From Corynebacterium timonense (GTDB taxonomy: Bacteria; Actinomycetota; Actinomycetes; Mycobacteriales; Mycobacteriaceae), in the NCBI RefSeq assembly GCF_900105305.1, contig NZ_LT629765.1:2480001-2544000 (forward strand): 64,000 nt of DNA. The letters are read 5' to 3'. Below are positions 33,576-43,882 of the stretch, one piece after another. Position 1 is the stretch's first letter; each line of letters opens with the position of its first letter. The translations under genes were made by a program, and so were the position numbers. A model generated the notes under the pieces. The model did no database searches and was not told where the DNA came from. It saw only the letters and a program-made list of their open reading frames with translations.

Positions 33576-35879
33576 CTACCGCTCCAGCTCGCGTGGGCCT
33601 TGCTCGGAAAGACGGCGCATGAGCTCGTCGAAGGGCACGAGGGAGGAGTCCTCGTCGATGCTGCGGCCGCCGCGGACCGGCAGGGTGTCTGGGATGGTGT
33701 CTGAGATGGCGATCTCGCCGGTGCGCGGGTAGGACTCCGGCGTCGCGGGGGCGGGCCCGGAGGAGGACTCGCCGAGGGACGAGTAGGCGCGTTTGACCCA
33801 GCGCGGCGCCCACCAGTTGTCCTCGCGCAGCAGGTGCATTACGGCGGGCACGAGCAGGAGGCGGATGATGGTGGCGTCGAGGGCCAGCGAGAAGATCATG
33901 CCGAAGGCGATGTACTTCATCATGACGATGTCGCTCATCGCAAACGCCGCCGCGACGACGATCATGATCGCGGCGGCGGCGGTGATGATCCCGCCGGTGC
34001 GCGCGGTGCCCGCGGCGATGGCCTCGTCCGTCGACGCCCCGTGGTGGCGCGCCTCCACCATGCGCGAGACGAGGAACACCTCGTAGTCCGTCGACAAGCC
34101 GTACAGGATGGCCACGATGAGCACGAGCACGGGGCTCATGAGCGGCCCCGGCGTGAAGTTCAGCACACCCGCCCCCAGCCCGTCGACGAAGACGGCGGTG
34201 AGGAAGCCGAGGGTGGCGCCGATCCCGAGCACGTTCATGATCACGGCCTTCGCAGGCAGGATCAGCGACCCGAACAGCAGCGCCATGAGCACGAACGTAG
34301 CCACGACCATGTACAGGGCCATCCAGGGCAGCCGCTCGAGCAGCGCCTCGATCGACTCGACCTCCATCGCCGGGGTGCCGCCCACGTACAGGTCGACGCC
34401 CTCGGGCGCGTCGATGGCACGCAGTTGCGTGACGACGTCCTCCCCACCGTTTCGGTCCTCCAGCGGCGCAGACAGCACCGTGGTGCCGTCCTGGGAGGGG
34501 TGGGTCGGCTCGAGCGGGGAGGTCAGGCCGGTGACCTGGCGCGCTTGGAGGACGACGTCGACAAGCTGCTGGTTGTCCGCCCCGGTGACGACGAGCTTGA
34601 TGGGGTCGGTCCGGAAAGCGGGGAACGTCTCGTTGAAGGTGTCCTGCGCCTGGCGGGTTTCCTGGTCGGGCGGGAGGTAGGACTCGTTGATGCCGCCGAA
34701 GCTGATGCCCACCATCGGGATGGTCAGGGCGATGAGCAGGGCGGACACACCGACGGCGACGCCCTTGGCGTGGCGCATGGCCCAGCGCGGGACCTTGTAC
34801 CAGACCGTGTCCTCGAGGCGGCGGGCGCGGCGCGACGTGCGGCGCACGGACCACCGGTCGATGTTGTGGCCCAGCGTCCCGAACAGCGCAGGCAGCACCG
34901 TCACCGAGATCACGGCCGCGAGGACGACGGCACTGATCGCGCCGTAGGCGACAGACTTGAGGAAGGCCTGCGGGAACATGAGCAGGCCCGACAGGGCGAC
35001 GCCCACCATAAGCGCCGAGAAGAACACCGTCTTGCCGGCCGTGGTCGTGGTCGCCGCGACGGCCTCCTCGACGTCGACGCCGCGGTCGAGCTCCTCGCGG
35101 AAGCGCGAGACCATGAACAGGCCGTAGTCGATGGCCAGGCCCAGGCCGAGCAGGGTGATCACCGACTGGGAGAACACGTTCACCTGCTGCACTGTGGCCA
35201 AGATGGACAGCAGCGACAGGGAGCCGAGGATGGAGAGGATGCCCACGATGAGCGGCATCGCCGCCGCGATGACGCCGCCGAAGACGAACAGCAGGATGAC
35301 GGCGACGAAGATGAGGCCGATGCGTTCGGCGCGGGCGATGTCGTCGGACATGCCGTCGTCGAGCGCGTCCGCGACGGTGGTCGCGCCGGCGATGTGGACG
35401 GTAGCGCCGTCGGGCAGCTCGATGCTGCGAAGCGCCGGTTCGATGGTGCGGAAATCCTTGAGCGTCTGCTCCCCGTCGCCGGCGAGGCCGATGGCGGCGA
35501 AGGCGCGGGTGCCCTCGGCGTTGACCTGCTGCGGGTTCGGCGAGGCGAAGTAGCTGGCCACCGAGTCGATCTCGGCGGGGAAGCGCTGCTGTAGTTCGGT
35601 GATCTGCCGGTTGGCCTCGTCGAAGACGGGGCCGGAGGTGACGCCCGTGGGGGCGTCGACAAGCAGGATGACGTCGCCCGAGTTATCGCGGCCGAAGGTC
35701 TCTTCCTCGATGACCGCGGCCGTGGTCGAGTCGGCGTTCGGGTCCTCCCAGCCCTCCTGTGACAGCCGCTCCGGCAGCTTCGAGCCGAAGAAGACCTGCA
35801 TGAGGATGATGATGGCGATGACCACCACGGGGATGATCCGGCGGAACCGGTAGGCAATGCGCCCCCACGTATAGAACAA
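33576..35879 (-). CDS. cmpL1: MMPL-family trehalose-monomycolate exporter (CmpL1/MmpL3-like)
   Basis: 767 residues, RND/MMPL topology: helix 1, periplasmic domain, helices 2-6, second periplasmic domain, helices 7-12. The proton-relay Asp-Tyr pairs are in LGLAIDYGLFMVSRFREE and YGLSTDYEVFLVSRM. The family flips trehalose monomycolate across the inner membrane. The neighbours (NYN protein, trmB, pck) match the C. glutamicum cmpL1 locus. The start is TTG with AGGAGG 5-6 nt upstream. The C-terminal tail is acidic and short compared with mycobacterial MmpL3. The second MMPL protein in this window (52782) is of a different subtype. Confidence 0.9.
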   Translation of the reverse strand: MFYTWGRIAYRFRRIIPVVVIAIIILMQVFFGSKLPERLSQEGWEDPNADSTTAAVIEEETFGRDNSGDVILLVDAPTGVTSGPVFDEANRQITELQQRFPAEIDSVASYFASPNPQQVNAEGTRAFAAIGLAGDGEQTLKDFRTIEPALRSIELPDGATVHIAGATTVADALDDGMSDDIARAERIGLIFVAVILLFVFGGVIAAAMPLIVGILSILGSLSLLSILATVQQVNVFSQSVITLLGLGLAIDYGLFMVSRFREELDRGVDVEEAVAATTTTAGKTVFFSALMVGVALSGLLMFPQAFLKSVAYGAISAVVLAAVISVTVLPALFGTLGHNIDRWSVRRTSRRARRLEDTVWYKVPRWAMRHAKGVAVGVSALLIALTIPMVGISFGGINESYLPPDQETRQAQDTFNETFPAFRTDPIKLVVTGADNQQLVDVVLQARQVTGLTSPLEPTHPSQDGTTVLSAPLEDRNGGEDVVTQLRAIDAPEGVDLYVGGTPAMEVESIEALLERLPWMALYMVVATFVLMALLFGSLILPAKAVIMNVLGIGATLGFLTAVFVDGLGAGVLNFTPGPLMSPVLVLIVAILYGLSTDYEVFLVSRMVEARHHGASTDEAIAAGTARTGGIITAAAAIMIVVAAAFAMSDIVMMKYIAFGMIFSLALDATIIRLLLVPAVMHLLREDNWWAPRWVKRAYSSLGESSSGPAPATPESYPRTGEIAISDTIPDTLPVRGGRSIDEDSSLVPFDELMRRLSEQGPRELER

Positions 35880-35888
35880 GCGAGCCTC

Positions 35889-36572
35889 CTACTTGTGGTC
35901 GCGGTGGTTGTGCAGCAGCGACGACAGCGGGCGGAACGGCTGCAGCCACGCGCCCTCCTCGGGAAGCTGCTCCAGGTTGACCCGGGGCAGAGGCTCGCGG
36001 AACACACCCGGGATGTCCTCCAGGTCGACGAAGGTGATCTCCTTCGAGCTCACCGCCCACGAGGCGTGCTCGTGGAAGCCGAGGACGATGACCGGCACGC
36101 CGGCGGCGATGAGCTCCTCGATCGGGCCGTGGAAGTTCTGCCCGTCGGCGGAGGCGATGACCACGCCGCGCAGCACGCCCTCGGAGCGGCGGCGCTCGAT
36201 GTGCGCGAGCATGTCCTTGTCCACGTCCGAGTCGTCCTCGCTCTTCGGCTTGGCAAAGACAGCGAAGCCGACGTTGCGCAGCGCCTCCACCCACGGGCGC
36301 ACCACGTCCGCGCCCTGCGGCGAGATGTTGGTGAACACGGTGGCCTCGGGCTCGACGCGCTCCTCGATCTCCCGGGAACGCGCCTGGGCCTGGGAGATCA
36401 GCCAGCGGCCGATGGCGTCGAAACGCGGGCGGTAGGCCGCTGTGGGGCGGCCGCCGAGGATCGCGCCGAGGCCCATGTCCAGGTTCGGTGCGTCCCACAC
36501 CAGCAGGAAGCTGTTCGGGCCCGGCGTCGCGCCGGGGGAGTAGGGGTGCGTGATTTCGTGCAGGTCCTGCAT
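35889..36572 (-). CDS. NYN-domain (PIN-like) putative RNase
   Basis: 227 residues. The NYN fold is recognisable from LLVWDAPNLDMGLGAILGG (N-terminal acidic residue), AKPKSEDDSDVDKDMLAHI (acidic cluster) and VIASADGQNFHGPIEEL (third acidic site). These residues form the metal-binding site of NYN/PIN nucleases. The RNA target is unknown. It starts 4 bp after the trmB stop and precedes cmpL1, an arrangement kept in corynebacteria. Confidence 0.85.
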   Translation of the reverse strand: MQDLHEITHPYSPGATPGPNSFLLVWDAPNLDMGLGAILGGRPTAAYRPRFDAIGRWLISQAQARSREIEERVEPEATVFTNISPQGADVVRPWVEALRNVGFAVFAKPKSEDDSDVDKDMLAHIERRRSEGVLRGVVIASADGQNFHGPIEELIAAGVPVIVLGFHEHASWAVSSKEITFVDLEDIPGVFREPLPRVNLEQLPEEGAWLQPFRPLSSLLHNHRDHK

Positions 36573-36576
36573 TGTC

Positions 36577-37347
36577 TTAGATCCTCTCCCACAGGTATTC
36601 GCGGATAGTGTGGTCCTTGGTCAGGCCTTTGCCCTCGAACTTGGTTATCACCTGGCGGTCCGTGAGCAGCGGCGCCTCCGGCCACGGCCAGCCCCGGTAG
36701 GCCAGGCGCGGCTCGACGTCGACCCGCTCGTCGATCCACTCGGCGTAGCCCGCGTGGTCGGTGGCCACATGGAGCACCCCGCCCGGCGCCAGGCGGGAGG
36801 CGATGAGGTTCAGGGTGCCGGACTGGATGATGCGGCGCTTGTGATGGCGCGCCTTCGGCCACGGGTCGGGGAAGAAGATGCGCACCCCGGCGAGGGAGGC
36901 CTCCGGGATCATGCGGGCGAGGACCTCGACGCCGTCGCCGCGGACCATGCGGATGTTCTCGATGCCGCCGCGCACCACGGCGCCGAGCAGCTTGGCCAGG
37001 CCGGGCTTGTACAGCTCGACGGCGATGACGTTGGTGTCCGCCTCGAGGGGGGCCATCGCGGCGGTCGAGGTGCCGGTGCCCGAGCCGATCTCCACGATCG
37101 TCGGGTGGCCGGTGCGGCCGAACCAGGCGTCGACGTCAATGGGGTCGTCGCTGAGCACGCGGCCGAGACGCGGCCATTCGGCGTTGAAGAGCGCTTCCTG
37201 GTTGTCCGTCAGGGTGCCGCGGCGGAAGGTGACGGAGCCGAGGCGCGGGTAGTCCAAACCGGTGTCGAACTCGGTCTGAAGTGGCCGGCCGTGGGGCAGT
37301 TCGCCCACGCCTAGCCGTTTAATTTTAGGGTTATCAGAACTATTCAT
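36577..37347 (-). CDS. trmB: tRNA (guanine-N7-)-methyltransferase
   Basis: 256 residues. The Rossmann methyltransferase motif is [15 protein letters not shown], and the diagnostic TrmB motif is [17 protein letters not shown], with a C-terminal T-KFEGKGL region. It makes m7G46 in tRNA variable loops. ATG 37347 is preferred over the GTG one codon earlier. It is divergent from pck across a 425-bp gap and heads the trmB-NYN-cmpL1-flippase-DUF3054 run. Confidence 0.95.
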   Translation of the reverse strand: MNSSDNPKIKRLGVGELPHGRPLQTEFDTGLDYPRLGSVTFRRGTLTDNQEALFNAEWPRLGRVLSDDPIDVDAWFGRTGHPTIVEIGSGTGTSTAAMAPLEADTNVIAVELYKPGLAKLLGAVVRGGIENIRMVRGDGVEVLARMIPEASLAGVRIFFPDPWPKARHHKRRIIQSGTLNLIASRLAPGGVLHVATDHAGYAEWIDERVDVEPRLAYRGWPWPEAPLLTDRQVITKFEGKGLTKDHTIREYLWERI

Positions 37348-37427
37348 CACGTTAATTGTCCATATGACGTGGGTAAAGGCAAGTTTCTGGGCACTCTATC
37401 GGGCGAGGGAGCACCCGCGTGGCGTCC

Positions 37428-37563
37428 CACCCCTTAATGGGGGTAGTAAACGGTCACGCGGGGAGGGTTGGGCCGCTTGACTCGGGTGGGGGTGGCGATT
37501 GGTGCAGCGTAACGGCCATAACTACGGGGCGACAGGCAGACATTGCCACCCCCGCACAGGGGT
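37428..37563. promoter_or_regulatory. Paired ACCCC...GGGGT inverted repeats upstream of pck
   Basis: Two similar inverted repeats lie in the trmB-pck gap: ACCCC-TTAAT-GGGGGT at 37429-37444 and ACCCC-CGCACA-GGGGT at 37548-37563. G/C tracts of this kind are what corynebacterial RamA binds, and pck is a gluconeogenic gene under acetate-related control in C. glutamicum. TTTGTGCAAGAT near 37630 is loosely RamB-like. No clear -35/-10 pair was chosen. Regulation is inferred. Confidence 0.4.
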
Positions 37564-37772
37564 AGGATGCCGCGTGTTGTGCGTGGCCTGCGTCACCGGT
37601 GGGGACCAATCTGGGGTGCGTGTTATGCGCATTTGTGCAAGATGTGCCGCCCTTTCGGCGTGATTCGATAACCTAGGTGCCTATGTGTCGCCCACCGGCG
37701 ATCCCCGGTACCCCCGCGGTCGACACGGTGAACGTACAACTGAGGATGCACAGCAATCACACAGGAGGGCAG

Positions 37773-39599
37773 ATGGCCACTGCAGTAAAGGGCATGGCGC
37801 AGCCCGCGCCGACTGAGAACGAAGAACTCATCGCGTGGGTCAATGAGGCCGTCGAGCTGTTCCAGCCGGAACGCGTCGTGTTCGCGGACGGCTCCCGCGA
37901 CGAGTGGGACCGCATGGCGGCCGAGCTCGTGGAGAAGGGCACGCTGACCAAGCTCAACGAAGAGAAGCGCCCGAACTCCTTCCTGGCGCGCTCCAACCCG
38001 ACAGACGTCGCGCGCGTGGAGTCGCGCACGTTCATCGCCACGGAGAAGCAGGAAGACGCGGGCCCAACGAACAACTGGATGAAGCCGGCCGCGCTCAAAG
38101 AGGAGATGCTCTCGCACTTCCGAGGGTCGATGAAGGGCCGCACGATGTACGTCGTCCCCTTCTGCATGGGCCCGATCACGGACCCGGACCCCAAGCTGGG
38201 CGTGCAGCTGACGGACTCCGAGTACGTCGTCATGTCCATGCGCACCATGACGCGCATGGGGCAGACGGCCCTAGACAAGATCGAGGGCGATAACTTCGTG
38301 CACTGCCTCCACTCCGTGGGCGCCCCGCTCGCCGAGGGCGAGGAGGACGTCGCCTGGCCATGCAACGAAACCAAGTACATCTCCCAGTTCCCGGCGACCA
38401 AAGAGATCTGGTCCTTTGGCTCCGGCTACGGCGGCAACGCGATTTTGGCGAAGAAGTGCTACGCCCTGCGCATCGCCTCCGTCATGGGCAAGGAGGAAGG
38501 CTGGATGGCGGAGCACATGCTCATCCTCAAGCTCACCTCCCCGGAAGGTAAGAGCTACCACATCGCAGGCGCTTTCCCCTCGGCCTGCGGCAAGACCAAC
38601 CTGGCCATGATCAACCCAACCCTCGAGGGCTGGTCCGCCGAGGTCGTCGGCGACGACATCGCCTGGCTGAACCTGCGCGACGACGGCCTCTACGCCGTCA
38701 ACCCGGAAAACGGCTTCTTCGGCGTCGCGCCGGGCACCAACTACGCCTCGAACCCCATCGCGATGCAGACGATGGAGCCGGGCAACACCTTGTTCACCAA
38801 CGTCGCGCTCACCGACGACGGCGACATCTGGTGGGAGGGCATGGACGGCGACGAGCCGGAACACCTCATCGACTGGCGCGGCGAGGACTGGACGCCGAGC
38901 TCCGGCCGCGACGCCGCCCACCCGAACTCGCGCTACTGCGTGCCCATCGAGCAGTGCCCGACCGCGGCCGCGGAGTTCAACGACCCGCAGGGCGTGCGCC
39001 TTGACGCGATCCTCTTCGGCGGCCGCCGCGCCGACACCGTCCCGCTGGTGACCCAGGCCTACGACTGGGAGCACGGCACCCTGATCGGTGCCATGCTCTC
39101 CTCCGGCCAGACCGCCGCCTCCTCCGAGGCGAAGGTGGGCACCCTGCGCCACGACCCGATGGCCATGCTGCCCTTCATGGGCTACGCCGTCGGCGACTAC
39201 TTCCAGCACTGGCTCGACATGGGCGCCAAGGGCGGCGACCGCATGCCGGCTATCTTCCTGGTCAACTGGTTCCGCCGCGGCGAGGACGGCCGCTTTCTGT
39301 GGCCGGGCTTCGGCGAGAACTCGCGCGTGCTCAAGTGGATTGTCGACCGCATCGAGGGCCGCGTCGGCGCCGAGGACACCCTGGTGGGCCACACCGCGCG
39401 CACCGAGGACCTCGACCTCGCGAATCTGGGCACCCCGCTTGACGACGTCAAAGAGGCCCTCTACCCCGACCCCGACCTGTGGATGGAGGACATCGACGAC
39501 TCCCGCCGCTACCTCGAGGGCCTGGGCCAGCGCGTCCCGCGTGAGCTGTTTGAGCAGCTCGACGCCCTGGAGAAACGCGCGGAGGAGGCCCGCGGCTAG
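37773..39599 (+). CDS. pck: Phosphoenolpyruvate carboxykinase (GTP)
   Basis: 608 residues from ATG 37773, with AGGAGG just upstream; an open extension of 32 codons lacks a ribosome-binding site. Motifs include the phosphate-binding loop [12 protein letters not shown] (reactive Cys), [11 protein letters not shown] and the GTP-site [20 protein letters not shown]. It decarboxylates oxaloacetate to PEP for gluconeogenesis, which also feeds the PEP-dependent PTS encoded 16 kb downstream. The 3' end is overlapped by an antisense IS481 fragment, but the enzyme is complete. Confidence 0.97.
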   Translation: MATAVKGMAQPAPTENEELIAWVNEAVELFQPERVVFADGSRDEWDRMAAELVEKGTLTKLNEEKRPNSFLARSNPTDVARVESRTFIATEKQEDAGPTNNWMKPAALKEEMLSHFRGSMKGRTMYVVPFCMGPITDPDPKLGVQLTDSEYVVMSMRTMTRMGQTALDKIEGDNFVHCLHSVGAPLAEGEEDVAWPCNETKYISQFPATKEIWSFGSGYGGNAILAKKCYALRIASVMGKEEGWMAEHMLILKLTSPEGKSYHIAGAFPSACGKTNLAMINPTLEGWSAEVVGDDIAWLNLRDDGLYAVNPENGFFGVAPGTNYASNPIAMQTMEPGNTLFTNVALTDDGDIWWEGMDGDEPEHLIDWRGEDWTPSSGRDAAHPNSRYCVPIEQCPTAAAEFNDPQGVRLDAILFGGRRADTVPLVTQAYDWEHGTLIGAMLSSGQTAASSEAKVGTLRHDPMAMLPFMGYAVGDYFQHWLDMGAKGGDRMPAIFLVNWFRRGEDGRFLWPGFGENSRVLKWIVDRIEGRVGAEDTLVGHTARTEDLDLANLGTPLDDVKEALYPDPDLWMEDIDDSRRYLEGLGQRVPRELFEQLDALEKRAEEARG

Positions 39600-39922
39600 G
39601 TGTGCTTCCCCCGTGGCGTTGTGGACGCGTTGTGCGGGGGGTGAGGCTGTCGGTGGCGGTGTGTACCCCACTGGCGGGTCAATCGCAGCTTGATGATGCG
39701 TCGTTGGGCGCGCATCGGCAGCTGGTGCGGGCAGCTGCGGGGCCGACTGGACCGGTCGGTGAGCGCTTTCCCCCGGCGGGCCCGGCTCACCCACCTGTCG
39801 GCGGTGGCTGGGCAGACCTGGAAGGGTTCAGTGACTCGGCGCTGCGTCCATCCGCGAGTGATGACCAGCTCAACCATCCTTGCTCTGCCGGCCGGGGTCA
39901 AGGGTGCGTTGCCGTGTGGCAC
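39596..39922 (-). pseudogene. IS481-family transposase, N-terminal fragment
   Basis: About 108 residues on the minus strand starting NAPLTPAGRARMVELVITRG, with RVTEPFQVCPATADRWVSRA and DRSSRP. This is the N-terminal helix-turn-helix region typical of IS481 transposases. Homology fades after LTRQWG, and the whole integrase core is missing. No terminal repeats were found. The remnant abuts the end of pck and marks the left edge of an IS-scarred stretch. Confidence 0.8.
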
Positions 39923-40009
39923 GGAAGCCTCCGTTGTGGATGTTCGAGTCGGTACCTACAGCTTCCCCCATCCGCTCACACCGTTCACAACCTCCCAGGG
40001 AAGTACAGA

Positions 40010-40491
40010 CCGCGTGTACACGGGAGATTGTTGGCTGGCAGATCACCAACCACATGCGCCCATCACTGGCTAAAGACGCGCTCGAGATGGCCTTGTCAGC
40101 GCGCGTGCGCGCCGGTGAAGATGTCTCCGGTCTGACCCGTCACTCAGACAGTAGCGTGCAGTACCGGTCGGTCGTCTATGGAGAGACCTTGGCTCAGTCG
40201 CAGGTTATCGCTTCGGTTGGCTCGCGGGGAGACTCCTACGACAACGCGATGGCAGAAGCGCTGAACTCAGTGTTCAAAGCTGAACTCATCAACCGTAGAA
40301 CCCGGCCCTGGCCGGGGCTGCGAGATGTTCTCGTCGCGACGTCGACATGGGTCGGCTGGTACAACAACCGTCGTGTGCACTCGGCGCTGGGGTACCGCTC
40401 ACCCTGCAAGGCCCATCAGGAATACACCGCCGCGAAAGCCCAAGCGGCCTAATCGACAACAATAGGGCCCTTTACAAAACCTGGGGCTTGA
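40010..40491 (+). pseudogene. IS3-family orfB 3' fragment (copy A)
   Basis: Encodes REIVGWQITNHMRPSLAKDA and on to DSYDNAMAEALNSVFKAEL, the second half of an IS3-type integrase core with the last catalytic Glu. The 5' half, including the first Asp, is missing, and one stretch carries a small insertion (NRRTRPWPGL). The 3' flank AATAGGGCCC...GGGGCTTGA is the element's right end, shared with copy C at 49619. The right end abuts the truncated SDR gene at 40507. Confidence 0.85.
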
Positions 40492-40506
40492 TACTTTGTC
40501 GTTGAA

Positions 40507-40557
40507 CTATCGACCGATGCCCTTGGTCGCGCCGGTGACGAGAACGTGTTTACGCAT
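40507..40557 (-). pseudogene. SDR oxidoreductase, first 16 codons only (truncated at IS boundary)
   Basis: ATG 40557 overlaps the ABC-transporter stop by 8 bp. It reads MRKHVLVTGATKGIGR and then meets TAG. TGATKGIG is the NAD(P)-binding start of a short-chain dehydrogenase of FabG type. The rest of the gene is gone, replaced by IS copy A, whose right end is 15 bp away. It shows that the ABC gene was once coupled to a reductase gene. Confidence 0.7.
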
Positions 40558-42201
40558 CTGAAGACTCCCTGCCGGTCGGCGTACTTTCGACGATTCTCCC
40601 GTCGGTGACCGTTAGAACCCGTTCTGCCAGATTCACGATGTTTGCATCGTGGGAGGTAAAGATGATTGTGGCTTCTGTCTCTAAGAGCCTGTTCATTGAC
40701 AACTCTGCTGATTTTGAATCAAGAGCGGATGTCGGCTCATCTACCAGGATGACCGGCGATTTTTGAAGGACAGCACGGATGATGGCAACTCGCTGTCGCT
40801 CTCCTCCGGACAATCCGCTATTGCCGAATCCTACTAACCGGTCGAGGCCGTCGGTACTAGCGAAGTTTCTCAGTCCGAACTGATCTAGCATCGTGATAAG
40901 AATTTCGTCTTCGAAACTTTCCTCTGTCCCTAGAGTAAGGTTTTCTCTAAGTGTTCCCGAAAGCAAGTCAGGTTCCTGCTCTACGTAGGTGATCACTGTG
41001 CGAAGATCCTTCCTGTTCCAGCCACTAAGATCCCGCCCGCCGACACGGATGTGGCCGGCCGAGGTGTCATAGAATTTCAGTAGAAGACTGAATATTGTGG
41101 TTTTTCCCGCACCAGAAGCTCCTGTGAGTGCCACTTTCTCACCTGGTCGAACTGTTACAGTTGCGTTATCTAAGATGGTTCGGCCCTCTCGGCTGTACGA
41201 TACCGACTCGAATTCGATGGATCCTGGGGGAGCGGGCCAACGCTCTGGAAGTGAATCGTGTTCGATTGAATCTTCAACTTCCAGATCGAAGAGCTGGTTA
41301 ATTCTGCCCAGTGCCCCCCTAGCCGCAAAGAAGGTTCCGAGGGACTGAGACACCTGCACGATTGGGGCGAGCATCAGGAACAATGCGGTAACGAAGACGG
41401 TAAGTTCCTCTCCCGACAAATCACCGTTGTTTAGCCTAATGGACCCGAACAGGACGACCGCGAGAAGTGCCAGGTAGGAAGCCACAGTGCTCAAGGGGTC
41501 GAGAACAGCTTCGACGAAGCTCATTTTTCGCCGGCTCCGGTAGGCGTGGTCAATTTCGGTGGACAAGTTGCGAATGACCTTCGTCTCGACCCGGAAGGCC
41601 TTGATAGTCCGAATTGCTGATAACGCCGACTGTAAGATTTCCCCCAGCGCTGCGAGGTGGTCCTGGACTTTCGACGAGATATTCTGTAGGGAACTTGAAA
41701 TAGCTAGAATTATCACTAGGGCTATCAACAGCACTACAACAACGACCAAGAGTAATTTCCAGTCCACCACAGCCATATAAATGAGCGCACCGATGATGAC
41801 GGTGAACCCACCCACGAAGTCAGTGAGGGTAGAAGAGAGAGCGGTGCTGACGATGGAGGTGTCCGACGTTATCCGTGTGGTGAAGCTGCCCGCCCCCCCT
41901 TCTCAAACTCCTTCATCTGCAGGTAAAGAAGGTGGTTCGTGATCTTCTTACGCATGTCGCGGACTGTTCGATCCGCCGCGATGGATACCACGTACATGGT
42001 GGCGGCTGTCAAAACGGACGTTCCCAAAATAGTCAGAAGTAGGAGCATCAGTGGTCTCTGAAGCTCTCCGCTACTCACTCCGGATATCAACTGGCCAACA
42101 AGTGCGGGTTGAAGAAGAGTAACGGCGGTAGCCAACAATGACAGGAGGATTCCCAGGCTGATCAGTACAGCATTGCTTCGCAGAAGGTTAGAGGCTGTCA
42201 T
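40550..42201 (-). pseudogene. ABC exporter, fused membrane and ATPase domains, frameshifted
   Basis: Helices from 42201 (NLLRSNAVLISLGILLSLLA) continue through ALIYMAVVDWKLLLVVVVVL. The ATPase domain has Walker A GASGAGKTT, the Q-loop YVEQEPD, signature LSGGERQR, Walker B VILVDEPTSALD and switch His TSHDAN. Two frames meet at the G7 run (41893-41899, C on the plus strand). Removing one G would join EFEKGGAGSFTTRITSDTSI into a full half-size exporter of about 550 residues. Such proteins export peptides, lipids or antibiotics. Base composition is less GC-rich than the flanking envelope genes, suggesting transfer. Confidence 0.85.
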
Positions 42202-42246
42202 TGGTTCGTACTACTCCTCGGTTCAGGCTCTCGCCGGGGGCTGGGG

Positions 42247-42602
42247 TCACTGCGGAAAGTGTTCGATTCCGTTCCGGACCATGAAACGGTAGTAAAAGAC
42301 AGGCTCCCCATCATGTGCGTAGCCTGCGTAATGAACCAGTATAACCTCATACTCGGAGGTATGCGTCGACATTTCGTTGGCGGTGGTAACCATAAAATCG
42401 GCGACAGCTGGCGTCTTCCCTGAATGACCGCGCTGTCTCCTTTGGAGAGGCCTGTCCAAAAAGACTGTGCGTCTTTCTTCTCGATCGCGCCCTGGGGGGT
42501 GTCGCGCCAGGAGTCGAGGCGGCTGCTCCAATAGTGTTTGTAGACGTCGAGTTTGTACCGCACATCGGCACGACTTAAGCGGTGAGTAGTCGCGGAGGTC
42601 AC
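42247..42602 (-). pseudogene. Hypothetical protein remnant upstream of ABC exporter (frameshifted)
   Basis: The first frame (from 42602) encodes ADVRYKLDVYKHYWSSRLDS and FWTGLSKGDSAVIQG. After a 1-nt shift near 42425 a second frame gives KTPAVADFMVTTANEMSTHT, YEVILVHYAGYAHDGEPVFY and ends at 42247. Together they would form about 115 residues. I do not recognise the family. It sits 46 bp before the ABC exporter on the same strand and is probably part of the same lost cluster. Confidence 0.5.
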
Positions 42603-42729
42603 CTATCCACCATAAGTACTTCCCCACAAACTACGATCTACCTCACTTATGGTGTGAGTTTTCTCCTCAAAAATCTCCAAAAAAGAGAGCTAGATAAGGG
42701 GTACCTGCCTACAGGCAGGCGAACTACCG

Positions 42730-43112
42730 TGTCAGCGCGCGTGCGCGTCGGTGATAACGTCTCCGGTCTGATCCATCACTCAGACAGGCCCGTGCAGTAC
42801 AGGTCGGTCGTCTATGGAGAGACCCTGGCTCAGTGGCAGATTATTGCTTCGGTTGGCTCGCGGGCAGACTCCTACGATAACGCGATGGCAGAAGCGCTGA
42901 ACTCAGTGTTCAAAGCTGAACTCATCGACCGTAGGACCTGGCCGGGGCTGCGAGATGTTCTCGTCGCGACGTCGACATGGGTCGGCTGGTACAACAACCG
43001 TCGTGTGCACTCGGCGCTAGGGTACCGCCCACCCCGTCAGGCCCATCAGGAACACGCCGCCGCGAACACCCAAGCGGCCTAATCAACAACAATAGGACCC
43101 TCTACAAAAACC
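42730..43112 (+). pseudogene. IS3-family orfB 3' fragment (copy B)
   Basis: Homology to copies A and C starts at TGTCAGCGCGCGTGCG and encodes VSGLIHHSDRPVQYRS, DSYDNAMAEALNSVFKAELI and WVGWYNNRRVHSALGYRPP. It holds the second Asp region and the final Glu, but no first Asp, so it is dead. The element's right end is cut after CTCTACAAAAACC, directly before the methyltransferase stop at 43119. With copy A it brackets the foreign ABC/SDR segment. Confidence 0.85.
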
Positions 43113-43118
43113 GGCGTT

Positions 43119-43877
43119 CTAGCTTGCGCGCAGCACCACCACGAGGTTGGACACTGCGAACTCGCGCAGCACCGGGACACGGGCGAGCCACCACGCCCAC
43201 CGGGGGTGGTAGCGGGGAAAGGCGAACACGAACTCGCCTTTCCCTGCTGTCTGCATCTCGCGGGCCCAGTTGAGGCCGGCGGCGGCGGAGACGTCGAAAA
43301 GCGAGGTGCCCCACACGTTTTTCGGCTCGCGGCCGTGCTTTCTCACGTAGCGGCGCCGGGCGAACTCGCCGCCAACGTAGTGCTCCCACAGTCCGGTCTC
43401 GTGGCCGCCGAAGGGGCCGAGCCACACGGTGTAGGACAGCACGACCAGCCCGCCGGGGCGGCACACGCGCAGCATCTCTGCGCCCATGTCGCGCCAGTTG
43501 GGGATGTGCTCGGCCACGTTGGAGGAGTAGACGAGGTCGAAGGAGGCGTCGGCAAAGGGCAGGGCGGCGCCGTCGCCGCGCACCGCGCCGTAACCGGTGA
43601 GCCCGGCCGCGCTCATCTCGGAGACGCTGGGCTCCAGGCCGACGTAGAAGGAGTCGGCGAAGGCGTCGGCGAAGTAGCCGGGCCCGCCGCCGACGTCGAG
43701 CACGCGTGCGCCGCGGACGGGCGTGCCGGTGAGGTCGGTGGAGAGGGCGTCGAGAAGCTGGCGCGTATCGCGCGCGAGGCCGGAGTAGAAGATGCTCGGG
43801 CGCACCTGCTCGTAGGGGAAGGACCGCAGAAGCCGAAGGGAACGGCGGAGCGTGGCCAGGCGGCGGGTACGGTACAT
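43119..43877 (-). CDS. mtrP: SAM-dependent methyltransferase, probable MtrP orthologue
   Basis: 252 residues, class I methyltransferase: motif I VLDVGGGPGYFADAF, then VRGDGAALPFADASFDLVYS and VAEHIPNW, and LRVCRPGGLVVLSYT. The C-terminal part is rich in aromatic and basic residues (YHPRWAWWLARVPVL), hinting at membrane contact. In C. glutamicum a methyltransferase in this neighbourhood (MtrP) is needed for efficient trehalose-mycolate transport; identity here rests on gene order and family. Its start is only 5 bp from the divergent GT4 start, so both genes probably have very short or no leaders. Confidence 0.75.
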   Translation of the reverse strand: MYRTRRLATLRRSLRLLRSFPYEQVRPSIFYSGLARDTRQLLDALSTDLTGTPVRGARVLDVGGGPGYFADAFADSFYVGLEPSVSEMSAAGLTGYGAVRGDGAALPFADASFDLVYSSNVAEHIPNWRDMGAEMLRVCRPGGLVVLSYTVWLGPFGGHETGLWEHYVGGEFARRRYVRKHGREPKNVWGTSLFDVSAAAGLNWAREMQTAGKGEFVFAFPRYHPRWAWWLARVPVLREFAVSNLVVVLRAS

Positions 43878-43882
43878 AACCT

